Part shown: one piece after another, positions 37,174 through 46,348 of the stretch
Layout: every line of letters starts with the position of its first letter
Numbering within the stretch: the first letter of the stretch is position 1
NCBI RefSeq assembly: GCF_024346995.1
Contig: NZ_AP024888.1
Coordinates: 682,001 to 746,000 of the forward strand
Length of the DNA stretch: 64,000 nucleotides
Source of the DNA: Vibrio palustris
GTDB taxonomy: Bacteria > Pseudomonadota > Gammaproteobacteria > Enterobacterales > Vibrionaceae
Reading direction: 5' to 3'
The notes under the pieces: generated by a model
Database searches by the model: none
What the model saw: only the letters and a program-made list of their open reading frames with translations
Told to the model about the DNA's origin: nothing
Made by a program: the position numbers and the translations under genes

Positions 37174-38766
37174 TTATTGTGGACCAGTACCTTGATCAAT
37201 AATACTACCTAAGCTGCTCGGATCTTGCAGTGAATATGGGTACATATTAACATCCTGTAGCACCGCATCACCAGAATCGCGATAAGCATCGGTTGCCGAA
37301 CTTCCGACATATTTATTACCACTAGCACTTAAGTATCCGTCACCATCACGCCAGTGCGGACGTAGCGCATTCTCAAAATAGTTATTTTCAACGAGTCCTT
37401 GGGCTCCATGTGAGGCACTCACTGAGAAATAAGTAATATTTTTATAGTAGTTATTAAAGATATGAGCTCGAGTATTCGCGCCATATAACTTAGGATTGCG
37501 ACCAGCCGCATTATCCCAGAAGTTATGGTGGAAAGTGACTTCAGTATTTTTAACTAGGTTGGTGTACCAGTGGTGATTAGCACAAACTTGATTATTATTA
37601 CCGAAGAAACGGTTCCAACTAACGGTCACATTTTTACTGTTACCGAAGTCAATATAACCATCGCTGATTTTTTGAAACGCAACATGGTCAATCCAAACGT
37701 GAGTACTATTATCAACTTCAATACCACTACTCGCTTCAACCAATGCTGGGTTCACATCATAAATTTTCAGGTTTTTGATAATGACGTTTTTCGCATCATA
37801 GACCACCAGCGTTCCGCCTCGTAGGCTAGAGTTTTTATTGCCACCGATGATAGATTTGTTAGAAGTAACCAACAATCTCGTTTCATTACGATTAACAGTA
37901 AAGGTTTGGTTGGTATCACTATCTAGTGACTTACATGATGTATTACCAACTGGGATACGATACCAAAGTTTGCCTGGATCGTTCCACATAGCACAGTCTA
38001 AGCGACATGCTTGAACCGGACGTGGTGCAGTCCGACAGTCAATCGTCGTGTTGGCAGGGATATTAATGACACGACGTCCGTCAGTACGTAATTCACGCAC
38101 TAACGCATCACAGGTCCGTACTGTTACCTGTGGGCCACCTTGTCCACCAGTGGTTGTCGATAAGCCATCATTGCCAGGTTGAGCGGCAAAACCAATCAAG
38201 TCGGTAGGTGCATTGCCACCACCACTCGTACCACATTGTCCATTTACTGGATTTAAGTACCAGCGTTGTGAGCTCGAATTGGCATCATCATTTTGATATA
38301 CATTCGCGCCATCTTCTCCGCCTGCTACCGTTAACGATTTAGACGAAAGTTTGTTGACGATTTTAAATGATCCATCACTTTGACGTTTTAATTCCCAGCG
38401 CTGCGTATCACCATCCCAGTCTTCATAGGTATCAACATTCGCACCATTAGAGGTTGAATTGTTATACACTTCCACCAGTTTATTGTTATAAACCGATTTC
38501 ATTTCCCAATATCCATCCGACTGTTTATTTAATACAAACTTCTGATTATTGGGTTTCCAATTGTCATACGTAATCACATTGGCTGTGGCACCGCTATCAT
38601 TCGTATTCACATCAAGGGCTTTATTCGAGCCTTTATTGATCACGTAATACGTATTACCAGAGCTAGGCATTTGTGTACAATTCGCTGCTAAAGCAGACGC
38701 ACTGGACAGCGCCAACGCTAACGCCACGCTATGTTTGACCACCATAGATTTGTTGATTGATAACAT
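37174..38766 (-). CDS. secreted pectate lyase (PL1 family) with N-terminal ricin-type lectin domain, copy 2
   Basis: 530 aa, same length and domain order as copy 1: signal peptide (ALSSASALA), CBM13 trefoil, then PL1 beta-helix with VWIDH, DGYIDFGNSKNVTVSWN and GRNPKL. The linker between domains is glycine-rich (GTSGGGNAP) where copy 1 has serine/proline. Differences cluster at exposed ends (C-terminal 40 residues), suggesting divergence in substrate or stability after tandem duplication. It has its own promoter region and terminator, so expression may differ from copy 1. Confidence 0.92.
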   Translation of the reverse strand: MLSINKSMVVKHSVALALALSSASALAANCTQMPSSGNTYYVINKGSNKALDVNTNDSGATANVITYDNWKPNNQKFVLNKQSDGYWEMKSVYNNKLVEVYNNSTSNGANVDTYEDWDGDTQRWELKRQSDGSFKIVNKLSSKSLTVAGGEDGANVYQNDDANSSSQRWYLNPVNGQCGTSGGGNAPTDLIGFAAQPGNDGLSTTTGGQGGPQVTVRTCDALVRELRTDGRRVINIPANTTIDCRTAPRPVQACRLDCAMWNDPGKLWYRIPVGNTSCKSLDSDTNQTFTVNRNETRLLVTSNKSIIGGNKNSSLRGGTLVVYDAKNVIIKNLKIYDVNPALVEASSGIEVDNSTHVWIDHVAFQKISDGYIDFGNSKNVTVSWNRFFGNNNQVCANHHWYTNLVKNTEVTFHHNFWDNAAGRNPKLYGANTRAHIFNNYYKNITYFSVSASHGAQGLVENNYFENALRPHWRDGDGYLSASGNKYVGSSATDAYRDSGDAVLQDVNMYPYSLQDPSSLGSIIDQGTGPQ

Positions 38767-38914
38767 AGTTAATTCCTACGAGTTTTGTCCATAAATTACT
38801 CATTACGATTCCACCTTGCCAATAATGAGCGACGGATACTTTTAGAAAAAATGCATTGCATCCGTAAATTAGTGTAAAGAATTTATCTGACAATTTGCTG
38901 ACACAATAGGAAAT

Positions 38915-38939
38915 CTGTTGCATTGATCCCAACAAAAAA
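38915..38939 (-). promoter_or_regulatory. conserved upstream element of pectate lyase 2
   Basis: CTGTTG, CATTGATCC, CAACAAAAAA: same 20-mer core as at 36938-36957, with TGTTG/CAACA inverted arms, and the same 34-base gap to the 12-mer TGTAAAGAATTT nearer the gene. The minus-strand 12-mer ends in TTTACA, a possible -35. Confidence 0.6.
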
Positions 38940-39005
38940 TAGGTCATGCCTCTATCGGCCTAAAAGTATTACATGAATCACAGTAAATGAGATAATTAAG
39001 TGATA

Positions 39006-39045
39006 GTTGTATCTGCAACATGATGGTTGTATGTGCAACATCATG
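39006..39045. repeat. tandem 20-bp repeat, each unit an inverted repeat
   Basis: GTTGTATCTGCAACATGATG is followed immediately by GTTGTATGTGCAACATCATG; 18 of 20 positions match. Each unit contains GTTG(T)A-NN-T(G)CAAC, an imperfect palindrome. It lies about 240 bp upstream of pectate lyase 2 and just after the pncA terminator. It could be a pair of operators placed on two adjacent helical faces (20-bp period). Confidence 0.65.
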
Positions 39046-39060
39046 GTCAGACATAATAAA

Positions 39061-39093
39061 AAACGCCCATCATAGTGTTAACTATGATGGGCG
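39061..39093 (-). terminator. intrinsic terminator of pncA
   Basis: CGCCCATCATAGT and ACTATGATGGGCG are perfect 13-base arms with loop GTTA; on the minus strand the stem is followed by TTTTTT. Confidence 0.93.
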
Positions 39094-39141
39094 CTTGTTC
39101 ATTGATTGACTGACTATCTATTCAACAATAAATCCCTAATA

Positions 39142-39759
39142 TTAGGCAGGTAGAGCATCTGATACGATTAAGCGACAACCTGCGCTTTGCATGGCCAATA
39201 ACGCTTGCTCGCAATCTTGCGGCTGCATATTGACTCCGCGGCACGCATCTGTCACTACCCAAGTGTTAAATCCGAGTTCAACAGCATCTAAAGCAGTAAA
39301 CTTCACACAATAGTCCGTCGCAAGCCCGGTAATATAAACATCCGTCACCCCAAGATTATGTAAATAATCTGCAAGGCCAGTCTTACCTAATCGCTGATTA
39401 TCAAAAAAACCACTGTAGCTGTCTATATTCTGCTGGGTGCCTTTATAAATCACATGTTCGATGGCCTCAATATTGAGCCCATCGATAAAATCACTGCCAG
39501 CACTACCTTGAACACAATGATCCGGCCACATGATTTGTGCAACGCCGGCAAGATCGATAAAACTACCGACCTCCTTATTATGGGTAGAAGCAAAGCTGCC
39601 ATGCCCCTCTGGATGCCAATCTTGGGTCGCAACGACATGATCAAACTGACCCATTAACTTATTGACCACCGGGATAATGTCGAACGCTTGCTCGACAGGT
39701 AACGCACCATCCGGTGAAAAATCATTTTGTATATCGACTAATATCAATGCACTTTTCAT
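39142..39759 (-). CDS. pncA: nicotinamidase/pyrazinamidase
   Basis: 205 aa. Catalytic triad of the cysteine-hydrolase fold: D9 in ALILVDIQNDF, K106 in VIYKGTQ, C151 in GLATDYCVKFTALDA. The metal site is ATQDWHPEGHGSF. It deamidates nicotinamide to nicotinate for NAD salvage. The start lies 9 bp after the helD stop on the same strand, so they are likely cotranscribed. Confidence 0.96.
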   Translation of the reverse strand: MKSALILVDIQNDFSPDGALPVEQAFDIIPVVNKLMGQFDHVVATQDWHPEGHGSFASTHNKEVGSFIDLAGVAQIMWPDHCVQGSAGSDFIDGLNIEAIEHVIYKGTQQNIDSYSGFFDNQRLGKTGLADYLHNLGVTDVYITGLATDYCVKFTALDAVELGFNTWVVTDACRGVNMQPQDCEQALLAMQSAGCRLIVSDALPA

Positions 39760-39768
39760 AGTATTTCC

Positions 39769-41832
39769 TTATTTTTTCTTCACAACGGGGTAATCGCCAT
39801 CAATCAGCTCTTGTACAAAACTTGAGCCTTTCCCATTGTGAGTAATCCATACCTTTTCTTTGGCTCGGGTCATTGCGACATAAAATAAGCGGCGTTCTTC
39901 CGCATACGGGTAGTCATCACCGTTTTGATTCATTGCACTATCTAAATGCGCATTCTTCATTTTCATTGGAAACTGAGTTTCGTCGGCCCCGACTATGATG
40001 ACATAATCTGCTTCTTTACCCTTACTGGCATGACACGTCATAAAGGTCAGTTTCAATGATAAATATTGGTTCTGCCAATCAGGCAACAATTCAGGTTGAT
40101 GATAATGATTACGCCCCAACAATAACACCGTTTTGAGTCCATCGGCCTTACGGTTCAGTTGTGCGAGTATTTTCTCAACTTGACTCGTCGGCGCCACATA
40201 CACCGCTTTTTGTTTTTGTGCTTTGTAACTAATGAGCGGTTTTTGTATCTGGTTCGGGTTTTTTTGAATAAACGTATTTGCCACAGCCCCAATCTGCTCA
40301 TTAAACCGGTATGTCGTATCCAAATAATGCACCGTTGAGTGCGGAAAATGCTTTTGAAAATCAGTCGTCAGATTCACATTAGAGCCAGTAAACTGATAAA
40401 TAGCTTGCCAATCATCACCAACGGCGAACAAATTACAGGCTTGCGGGCGTTGTTCACATAGTGCTTGTAATAGTTCTAAACGAGTAGGAGAAATGTCTTG
40501 ATATTCATCCACCATAATAAATTGCCATGATGATGTATATTTAGACTGCGCCACATACTGTTTCGCACGCGTGATCATAAGATTAAAATCCACCTGCCCA
40601 GCATCTTTAAGCATTTGCTGCCACTCTTGATAACACGGCCAACATAGATTCAGTTCACTGTTTAGTCGTGTGTAGTCAGGATGATCGATCAAATGCTCTT
40701 GTATCGCTTTTTTCTTCATGTCTAGCTGACATAAATTATCAAGCTGAGACTCTAACCAAGCAATCAATTTCGGATTTTCTACTTGGCTACCGAGCTCATC
40801 GTCACCAGTTAAATACGCAATCGGCCATTTAGAAAGGTGTTTTTGCCAACGCTTAAAATTGGTCGGTGTCATCCAATGGCGTTTTAGCCAATCGATACAC
40901 CATGCTTGTTTTAATTTGTTATCTGCGGCAACTGGTGACAAGGTCACATCCTGCCCATCGACATGCTTAAGAATAGTGAGACCAAGCTGATGGAAGGTAT
41001 TGACTTGCACGCCATCGGCGGTATCGCCCAGCCGTTGCTTGATGCGTTCTTGCATTTCTGCCGCGGCTTCTTTACCAAAGGCAACCAAAAGAATATCTTC
41101 AGGATTGGCTAAACCACTCTTGAGTAAGTAGGCAATACGGGCGATCAATACACTCGTTTTCCCTGACCCTGCGCCTGCCAATACTAAATTATGGTCATCA
41201 TTAAGCAATACAGCTTTTTGCTGTGAATCATTAAGCGGTGATGACTCTATCTCTTGAAATAGGGTCTGCCACTGTGGTTTTTCTTGCTCAACCCACTGAT
41301 CATTACGTAATTCAAGTTGCATCGATGGCTCAGCAATCCAAGGGGTCATTGTCTCCATTGCATGCGGAACTCGCTGCGCTATTTCTGCTAATGAGATCCC
41401 CATAGCGGTCATATCTTGATTTACCCGCTTGACCCATTGCTCAATTAAGGAATGGGGTAAAAATGATGGAATGGCTAGGATTTTGGCTAAATCCTGTTGC
41501 CACTGAGGTAAATAATGACTTAGCTGCTGACACTGCTCTTGGTGCCATGCTTGATAAACGGCTACAGCATGCTCTGCCCATTGGCGACATTGTGGCCAAG
41601 GTAAGCCTTGAACTAGCCAAGAGCGTTGCTCTCCGTTCACTTCATGCGCATAAAATTGTAACGATCCCCAGAACAAGCCATGATGGACTTTGACACAGCC
41701 ATTCCAGATCTGAAAAGGGATATGCTCTTCCTCTTTAATCGAGGATAAAACGATGTGTGCTTTATCTAACACAACTTCATAATATTCATTCGTTATTAAA
41801 AATTGGGCAGTCTTGGATGCGCTCAGCTGCAT
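39769..41832 (-). CDS. helD: DNA helicase IV (UvrD/Rep superfamily I)
   Basis: 687 aa, close to E. coli HelD (684). An N-terminal domain of about 190 residues is peculiar to helicase IV. Motifs: LNDSQQKAVLL (Q motif), Walker A LAGAGSGKTSVLIAR, motif II IMVDEYQDISPTR, motif III FAVGDDWQAIYQFTGS, motif V FMTCHASKGKEADYVI, motif VI RLFYVAMTRAKEKVWI. It is a 3'-5' single-strand translocase tied to recombination and repair. Upstream of pncA. Confidence 0.94.
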   Translation of the reverse strand: MQLSASKTAQFLITNEYYEVVLDKAHIVLSSIKEEEHIPFQIWNGCVKVHHGLFWGSLQFYAHEVNGEQRSWLVQGLPWPQCRQWAEHAVAVYQAWHQEQCQQLSHYLPQWQQDLAKILAIPSFLPHSLIEQWVKRVNQDMTAMGISLAEIAQRVPHAMETMTPWIAEPSMQLELRNDQWVEQEKPQWQTLFQEIESSPLNDSQQKAVLLNDDHNLVLAGAGSGKTSVLIARIAYLLKSGLANPEDILLVAFGKEAAAEMQERIKQRLGDTADGVQVNTFHQLGLTILKHVDGQDVTLSPVAADNKLKQAWCIDWLKRHWMTPTNFKRWQKHLSKWPIAYLTGDDELGSQVENPKLIAWLESQLDNLCQLDMKKKAIQEHLIDHPDYTRLNSELNLCWPCYQEWQQMLKDAGQVDFNLMITRAKQYVAQSKYTSSWQFIMVDEYQDISPTRLELLQALCEQRPQACNLFAVGDDWQAIYQFTGSNVNLTTDFQKHFPHSTVHYLDTTYRFNEQIGAVANTFIQKNPNQIQKPLISYKAQKQKAVYVAPTSQVEKILAQLNRKADGLKTVLLLGRNHYHQPELLPDWQNQYLSLKLTFMTCHASKGKEADYVIIVGADETQFPMKMKNAHLDSAMNQNGDDYPYAEERRLFYVAMTRAKEKVWITHNGKGSSFVQELIDGDYPVVKKK

Positions 41833-42073
41833 GGTGTCAACTCGTTGATTAAATTCGTCGTCATCATAACGTACTCACCATAAGGTTTGAAAACTTACTG
41901 TTAATATTTTCCATCATCTATCCCGAGAAGTAAAAAGCCAGTAACGGGTTACTCGTTTCATTACGCTATATCTGAAACAAAAAGGAAGATTTCTTTGACC
42001 TAGATACCTCGTAATTATATGAGTTCTGATACACTATGCGGTTATTAACTACGATAAATATAATAGAGATACA

Positions 42074-44251
42074 GTGCTAAATACCAACCGCCTTCGTTTA
42101 TATTGGGCCAACAAAACACTTAATTATTCTGCCTTGATTTTAGTCACCCTCCTCGGGGTTGTGATCCCTTGCTGGTATTATCAATTGAATACCTATGTTA
42201 CGCCTCTGATTTTAGGCGTTATAGCCGCCGCTTTGTCCGAGCGTGATGACAATTTTACCGGGCGATTGACAGCAATGTTGCTCACACTCCTATGCTTTGC
42301 GATTGCCGCTTTCTCTATAGAGCTACTCTTTAACCATCCGTTATGGTTTGGTATTGGACTGTGTCTATCCACATTTAGCTTTACTATGTTGGGCTCCTTT
42401 GGTTCTCGCTACGCTAGCATCGCGTTTGCGTCCCTGTTGCTTGCGGTCTATACCATGATTGGCGGTGCACAGCCTCACAGTATTTGGTTTCAACCCGTAT
42501 TATTATTAACCGGAGCGGCTTGGTATTTTTTAATATCGATCATCTGGTATATATTTTGGCCAATGCAGGTCATTCAACATAACCTTGCAAGTGTTTTTAA
42601 CCAGCTTGCCACTTATCTTGATTCCAAAGCCGCTATGTTTCATCCCGTCACCGGCTATACTCCCCAACCTCACCGTATTAATGAAGCACAGTTAAATGCC
42701 GCGACTGTCGCTTCGTTAAATCAATGTAAAGCTTTGTTGCTAACTCGCGCTCAACGCGGACACGTAGACAGTGCCAGTGATCGTTTCTTACGCATTTACT
42801 TTTTAGCGCAAGATATTCATGAACGAGCAAGTTCCACTCACTATCGCTATCAAGAACTGGCTGACCATTTCTCGCGTAGCGATATTCTGTTTCGTTTTCG
42901 TTACTTACTCGATAGCCAAGCCGCTGCATGCCGCAAAGTGGCACAGTGTATTCGTTTAGGGCAAGACTACGAACACAATGGCGAATCACTCTCGGCATTA
43001 GATGAATTGCAATTTTCATTAAACTATCTCAAAGAGCAACATAAGGATGAACAACGTTCATTATTAGCACAGCTTGGCTACCTTTTTACCAACCTTATGA
43101 CAGTGGAGAAACTTCTGCACAACATTGGTTCTCCCTTTAACAACGTTCTGGATGAGGAAGAATTGCAAGATACGGAGCCACGGACTTGGAAAAACATGTG
43201 GGGCAATCTAAAAGCCAACATGACCCCAGATTCTATGTTATTTCGTCATGCGGTAAGAATGTCTACGGCGCTCACTCTAGGATACGTTATCCAGCAAAGC
43301 CTCGATTTAAACCTAGGTTATTGGATTCTCTTAACGACACTATTTGTGTGTCAACCTAACTATGTTGCCACACGTCAAAAAATCGTATCACGGATAATTG
43401 GTACAGTGGCTGGCCTTGTTGTCGGGACCTTATTATTAACATTATTCCCCTCTCAGGAAAGCCAGTTGGCGTTTATCGTTATTGCGGGGGTGATGTTTTT
43501 TGCGTTTCGCCTCAATAACTATGGGTATGCGACTGGCTTTATCACCTTATTGGTTTTGTTCTGTTTTAGTCAGTTAGGCCAAGGATTTGCCGTGATTTTA
43601 CCACGCTTAGCCGACACGCTCATCGGATGTGTGCTCGCCGTCGGTGCTGTGGCCTATATATTGCCAGATTGGCACTCTAGACGCCTACATAAGGTGATGG
43701 CAGATGCCATTGCTAGTAACAAACACTATTTGGATCAAATTATTGGTCAATATCGTATTGGTAAAAAAGATACGCTGAGTTATCGCATTGCCCGCCGTAA
43801 TGCACATAACCAAGATGCAGCGTTGTCCGCGGCCGTCAATAATATGCTCGCAGAGCCGGGACGTTTTCGTACCACAACCGAAGAAAGCTTCCGTTTTCTT
43901 ACGCTAAACCATGCACTATTAAGTTATATTTCCGCTCTTGGAGCACACCGCACTCGCATAAGTGACCATGTTCATACGTTGATTTTAGAATCCCATTCGT
44001 TGATTCATCAGCACCTTGATGTGCTTCATCAGCAACTATTTAATCATTGTGAGCAAAGCGACGTATTACTGATTAACGATCTTGGTTTAGAGAAAAAATT
44101 ATCGACTTGGCGCGACGAAGACGATGATAGTGCTCGGATGGTATTACAACAACTGCACCTGGTATATCGTATGTTACCAGAGCTTCATTCCCTCGCCGAT
44201 AAACTTGCCGTACGCGTGCAACATCCAGAAAATACTGAGCAGGCACACTAA
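42074..44251 (+). CDS. yccS: YccS-family inner-membrane protein
   Basis: 725 aa from a GTG start at 42074 (TAGAGATACA before it). Two clusters of membrane helices (about 15-165 and 395-520) flank and separate large cytoplasmic regions, the layout of the YccS/YhfK/FUSC family. Recognisable YccS segments include GVIAAALSERDDNFTGRL and WILLTTLFVCQPNYVATRQK. FUSC relatives export aromatic acids, but YccS itself has no established substrate. It is divergent from helD and stands alone. Confidence 0.87.
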   Translation: MLNTNRLRLYWANKTLNYSALILVTLLGVVIPCWYYQLNTYVTPLILGVIAAALSERDDNFTGRLTAMLLTLLCFAIAAFSIELLFNHPLWFGIGLCLSTFSFTMLGSFGSRYASIAFASLLLAVYTMIGGAQPHSIWFQPVLLLTGAAWYFLISIIWYIFWPMQVIQHNLASVFNQLATYLDSKAAMFHPVTGYTPQPHRINEAQLNAATVASLNQCKALLLTRAQRGHVDSASDRFLRIYFLAQDIHERASSTHYRYQELADHFSRSDILFRFRYLLDSQAAACRKVAQCIRLGQDYEHNGESLSALDELQFSLNYLKEQHKDEQRSLLAQLGYLFTNLMTVEKLLHNIGSPFNNVLDEEELQDTEPRTWKNMWGNLKANMTPDSMLFRHAVRMSTALTLGYVIQQSLDLNLGYWILLTTLFVCQPNYVATRQKIVSRIIGTVAGLVVGTLLLTLFPSQESQLAFIVIAGVMFFAFRLNNYGYATGFITLLVLFCFSQLGQGFAVILPRLADTLIGCVLAVGAVAYILPDWHSRRLHKVMADAIASNKHYLDQIIGQYRIGKKDTLSYRIARRNAHNQDAALSAAVNNMLAEPGRFRTTTEESFRFLTLNHALLSYISALGAHRTRISDHVHTLILESHSLIHQHLDVLHQQLFNHCEQSDVLLINDLGLEKKLSTWRDEDDDSARMVLQQLHLVYRMLPELHSLADKLAVRVQHPENTEQAH

Positions 44252-44453
44252 AACTGAGCTAATTCACTTAACGGTGAATTAGCCTATTTTTAACACATAT
44301 CGGACATTGCTATTTAGCAAAATCGTACTATGTACCCATAAAGTATGAGGGTCATACAGCACTTAATAATTACGTTGAAAGAAGTAGACGTTCATTATTG
44401 ACTGACGTGCCTTCTAAAATAACGTCAAAGTATGAGTTAGGGCGGAGAGTACT

Positions 44454-44615
44454 ATGTCCAGTAACCAGTTCGAACAAATCAAAGATCAGGTTGAACAGCT
44501 AACACCTCAACAGCTGAAAGCCTTACAGGGCATGATAAATTATAGATTGGATGATAGACAACAAGACTTATTAACCGATGAAGAGCGACACCTTATCACC
44601 AGCCTCTTTGCGTAA
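44454..44615 (+). CDS. small uncharacterised protein, 53 aa
   Basis: GGAG six bases before the ATG at 44454, then 53 codons to TAA at 44613. The protein begins MSSNQFEQIKDQVEQLTPQQ and ends EERHLITSLFA; it is polar, helix-prone and rich in Q, E, D and L (LTPQQLKALQGMI). It resembles small cytosolic proteins common in vibrios but I know no function. The next small gene follows after 56 bp on the same strand, so both may be one transcript. Confidence 0.7.
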   Translation: MSSNQFEQIKDQVEQLTPQQLKALQGMINYRLDDRQQDLLTDEERHLITSLFA

Positions 44616-44671
44616 TTGACTTGTAAAAACACGAATAACTGTTTAAACTTTGTGCAACTAAGGTGGTTAAT

Positions 44672-44986
44672 ATGTCAATTTCAGGTATCGGTTCGAATGG
44701 CTACGGCATCATCCAGCGTTCACAACAGATGGCCGACAATGCCGCTCAAGACATTCAGCAAGCTCAAGTACGGGATCAACGTCAAGATCCAATGGAATTT
44801 AATAAGGTTGATTTGTCTGAACAAGGCAAAGCTCAAGCAATGAGAACCATGAGAGAAGAACCGACCCCTTCTCAAACGGACGCTCTTATCGACTTGAACC
44901 AAGCTCAGCATTACAACCGCGCGGGTGTCTCTGTGGTTCAAAAAGAACGCGAAATGCTTGGCAGTATGTTAGACTTACGCGTCTAA
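44672..44986 (+). CDS. small protein with flagellar rod/hook-like ends
   Basis: 104 aa from the ATG at 44672, which has AAGGTGG before it; a GTG at 44663 is the alternative. The N-terminus MSISGIGSNGYGIIQRSQQM and the C-terminus QHYNRAGVSVVQKEREMLGS resemble the two ends of flagellar rod/hook proteins (FlgB/FlgG type), which form a coiled coil, but the central domain is missing. It is not near flagellar genes. Similarity is by eye and weak; may be a minor axial or unrelated coiled-coil protein. A strong terminator follows. Confidence 0.6.
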   Translation: MSISGIGSNGYGIIQRSQQMADNAAQDIQQAQVRDQRQDPMEFNKVDLSEQGKAQAMRTMREEPTPSQTDALIDLNQAQHYNRAGVSVVQKEREMLGSMLDLRV

Positions 44987-45004
44987 CCATAAGAATAACG
45001 ACTT

Positions 45005-45031
45005 AAAAGGCATCCTCTGGATGCCTTTTTT
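45005..45031 (+). terminator. intrinsic terminator after the two small genes
   Basis: AAAAGGCATCC and GGATGCCTTTT around TCT, followed by further T. Confidence 0.93.
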
Positions 45032-45127
45032 ATTGCTTATTCGATCAAACGTTTTAGACATGATTATATATTGTGTTTATTGGCTGCATTAGTACAATGC
45101 CTCGATGATGACCGACCTAACTATTTC

Positions 45128-46348
45128 ATGATTGATAATTCTTCACGCTTTCAACCTTGCCAGATTGACTCAGTCAATACTGATGACGCTCGCCCACTCG
45201 ACTTACCTGCCAGTGGACGTTTAACCCCTCATCTCGTCAATAAGCGTTGGCAACAAATAACACAACCAGAAGCGCAAGCGGCCTTACTCGATCATCAGAC
45301 CGAGCAAACCATGATGACTTATCAAAAGAATATTGAGCACTTTATTGGTACTGTAAAGCTTCCCGTGGGTATTGCTGGACCAATCATGGTACGTGGTCAG
45401 TATGCGCAGGGAGAATTTATTATTCCACTTGCTACAACAGAAGCGGCACTGGTTTCATCTTACCATCGTGGCAGTCGTTTAATTACCGCAGCAGGTGGCG
45501 CCGATGTTATGGTTCTACGCGAAGGCGTTACACGCACGCCTGGGTTTGCTTTTGACTGCCTAGCCGATGCGGCACAATTTATCACTTGGGTTTCACAACA
45601 ATTCCATTGGTTAACCTCACTAGCAGAGCGCACAACCCATCATGGTAAATTACAAAATATCCAAGTTGAGATGGAAGGTAATCATGTTTATCTTATCTTT
45701 GAGTTTTTTACCGAAGATGCCAGTGGGCAAAATATGGTGACCATTGCGACCCAAGCCGCTTTTGACTATGTCATGAACAATAGCCCCGTCACTCCTCGCC
45801 ATGCTTTCTTAGATGCGAATTTATCGGGAGATAAAAAGGCTAATAGCCATGCTCTACGCCATGTCAGAGGTAAAAAAGTCACCGCAGAAATTCATATACC
45901 TGAGCGTTTAATTGAGCGCTACTTACATACCAGTAGCGATGCGATGATCGAGTTTGGTTTAATGGCCAACAACGGCGGACAATTGAACGGCACTATTGGC
46001 ACAAATGCTCACTATGCTAATGCATTGGCTGCATTTTACATTGCTTGTGGCCAAGATGCCGCTTGTGTAGCCGAGTCGGCCATCGGTATGACACGCTTTG
46101 AACGTTCAGTCCATGGTGGCCTGTGTGCCAGCGTAACATTACCCAATATTATGGTCGGCACAGTCGGTGGCGGTACGCAACTGCCCTCACAAAAAGCATG
46201 TTTAGATCTTTTAGGTTTACATGGTCCTGGACATGCCAAGGCATTAGCGGAAGTATTAGCAGCGACCTGTTTAGCCGGAGAGTTATCCATTGTGGGCGCA
46301 TTCTGCGCAGGTCACTTCACCCGCGCGCATCATAAACTTGCGCGTTAA
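45128..46348 (+). CDS. hydroxymethylglutaryl-CoA reductase
   Basis: About 406 aa from the ATG at 45128; no good Shine-Dalgarno is visible, and TTG starts upstream are possible. Signatures of HMG-CoA reductase: PVGIAGPIMVRGQY, PLATTEAALVSSYHRG with catalytic Glu, DASGQNMVTIATQAAFDYV, GDKKANSHALRHVRGKKV with catalytic Lys, CGQDAACVAES with Asp, GTVGGGTQLPSQKACLDLLG, and a C-terminal His in RAHHKLAR. Overall it is of the eukaryote/archaea-like class I type, found sporadically in vibrios and thought to be transferred. It would make mevalonate; the pathway downstream is not visible. Its stop shares TTAA with the convergent modC stop. Confidence 0.9.
   Translation: MIDNSSRFQPCQIDSVNTDDARPLDLPASGRLTPHLVNKRWQQITQPEAQAALLDHQTEQTMMTYQKNIEHFIGTVKLPVGIAGPIMVRGQYAQGEFIIPLATTEAALVSSYHRGSRLITAAGGADVMVLREGVTRTPGFAFDCLADAAQFITWVSQQFHWLTSLAERTTHHGKLQNIQVEMEGNHVYLIFEFFTEDASGQNMVTIATQAAFDYVMNNSPVTPRHAFLDANLSGDKKANSHALRHVRGKKVTAEIHIPERLIERYLHTSSDAMIEFGLMANNGGQLNGTIGTNAHYANALAAFYIACGQDAACVAESAIGMTRFERSVHGGLCASVTLPNIMVGTVGGGTQLPSQKACLDLLGLHGPGHAKALAEVLAATCLAGELSIVGAFCAGHFTRAHHKLAR

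Larger units (their letters stand above)
38767..39141. other. 375-base gap between pectate lyase 2 and pncA
   Basis: Holds the shared 12-mer (38873-38884) and 20-mer (38919-38938) elements, a tandem 20-bp repeat at 39006-39045 and the pncA terminator at 39061-39093. No coding sequence seen. Confidence 0.6.
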
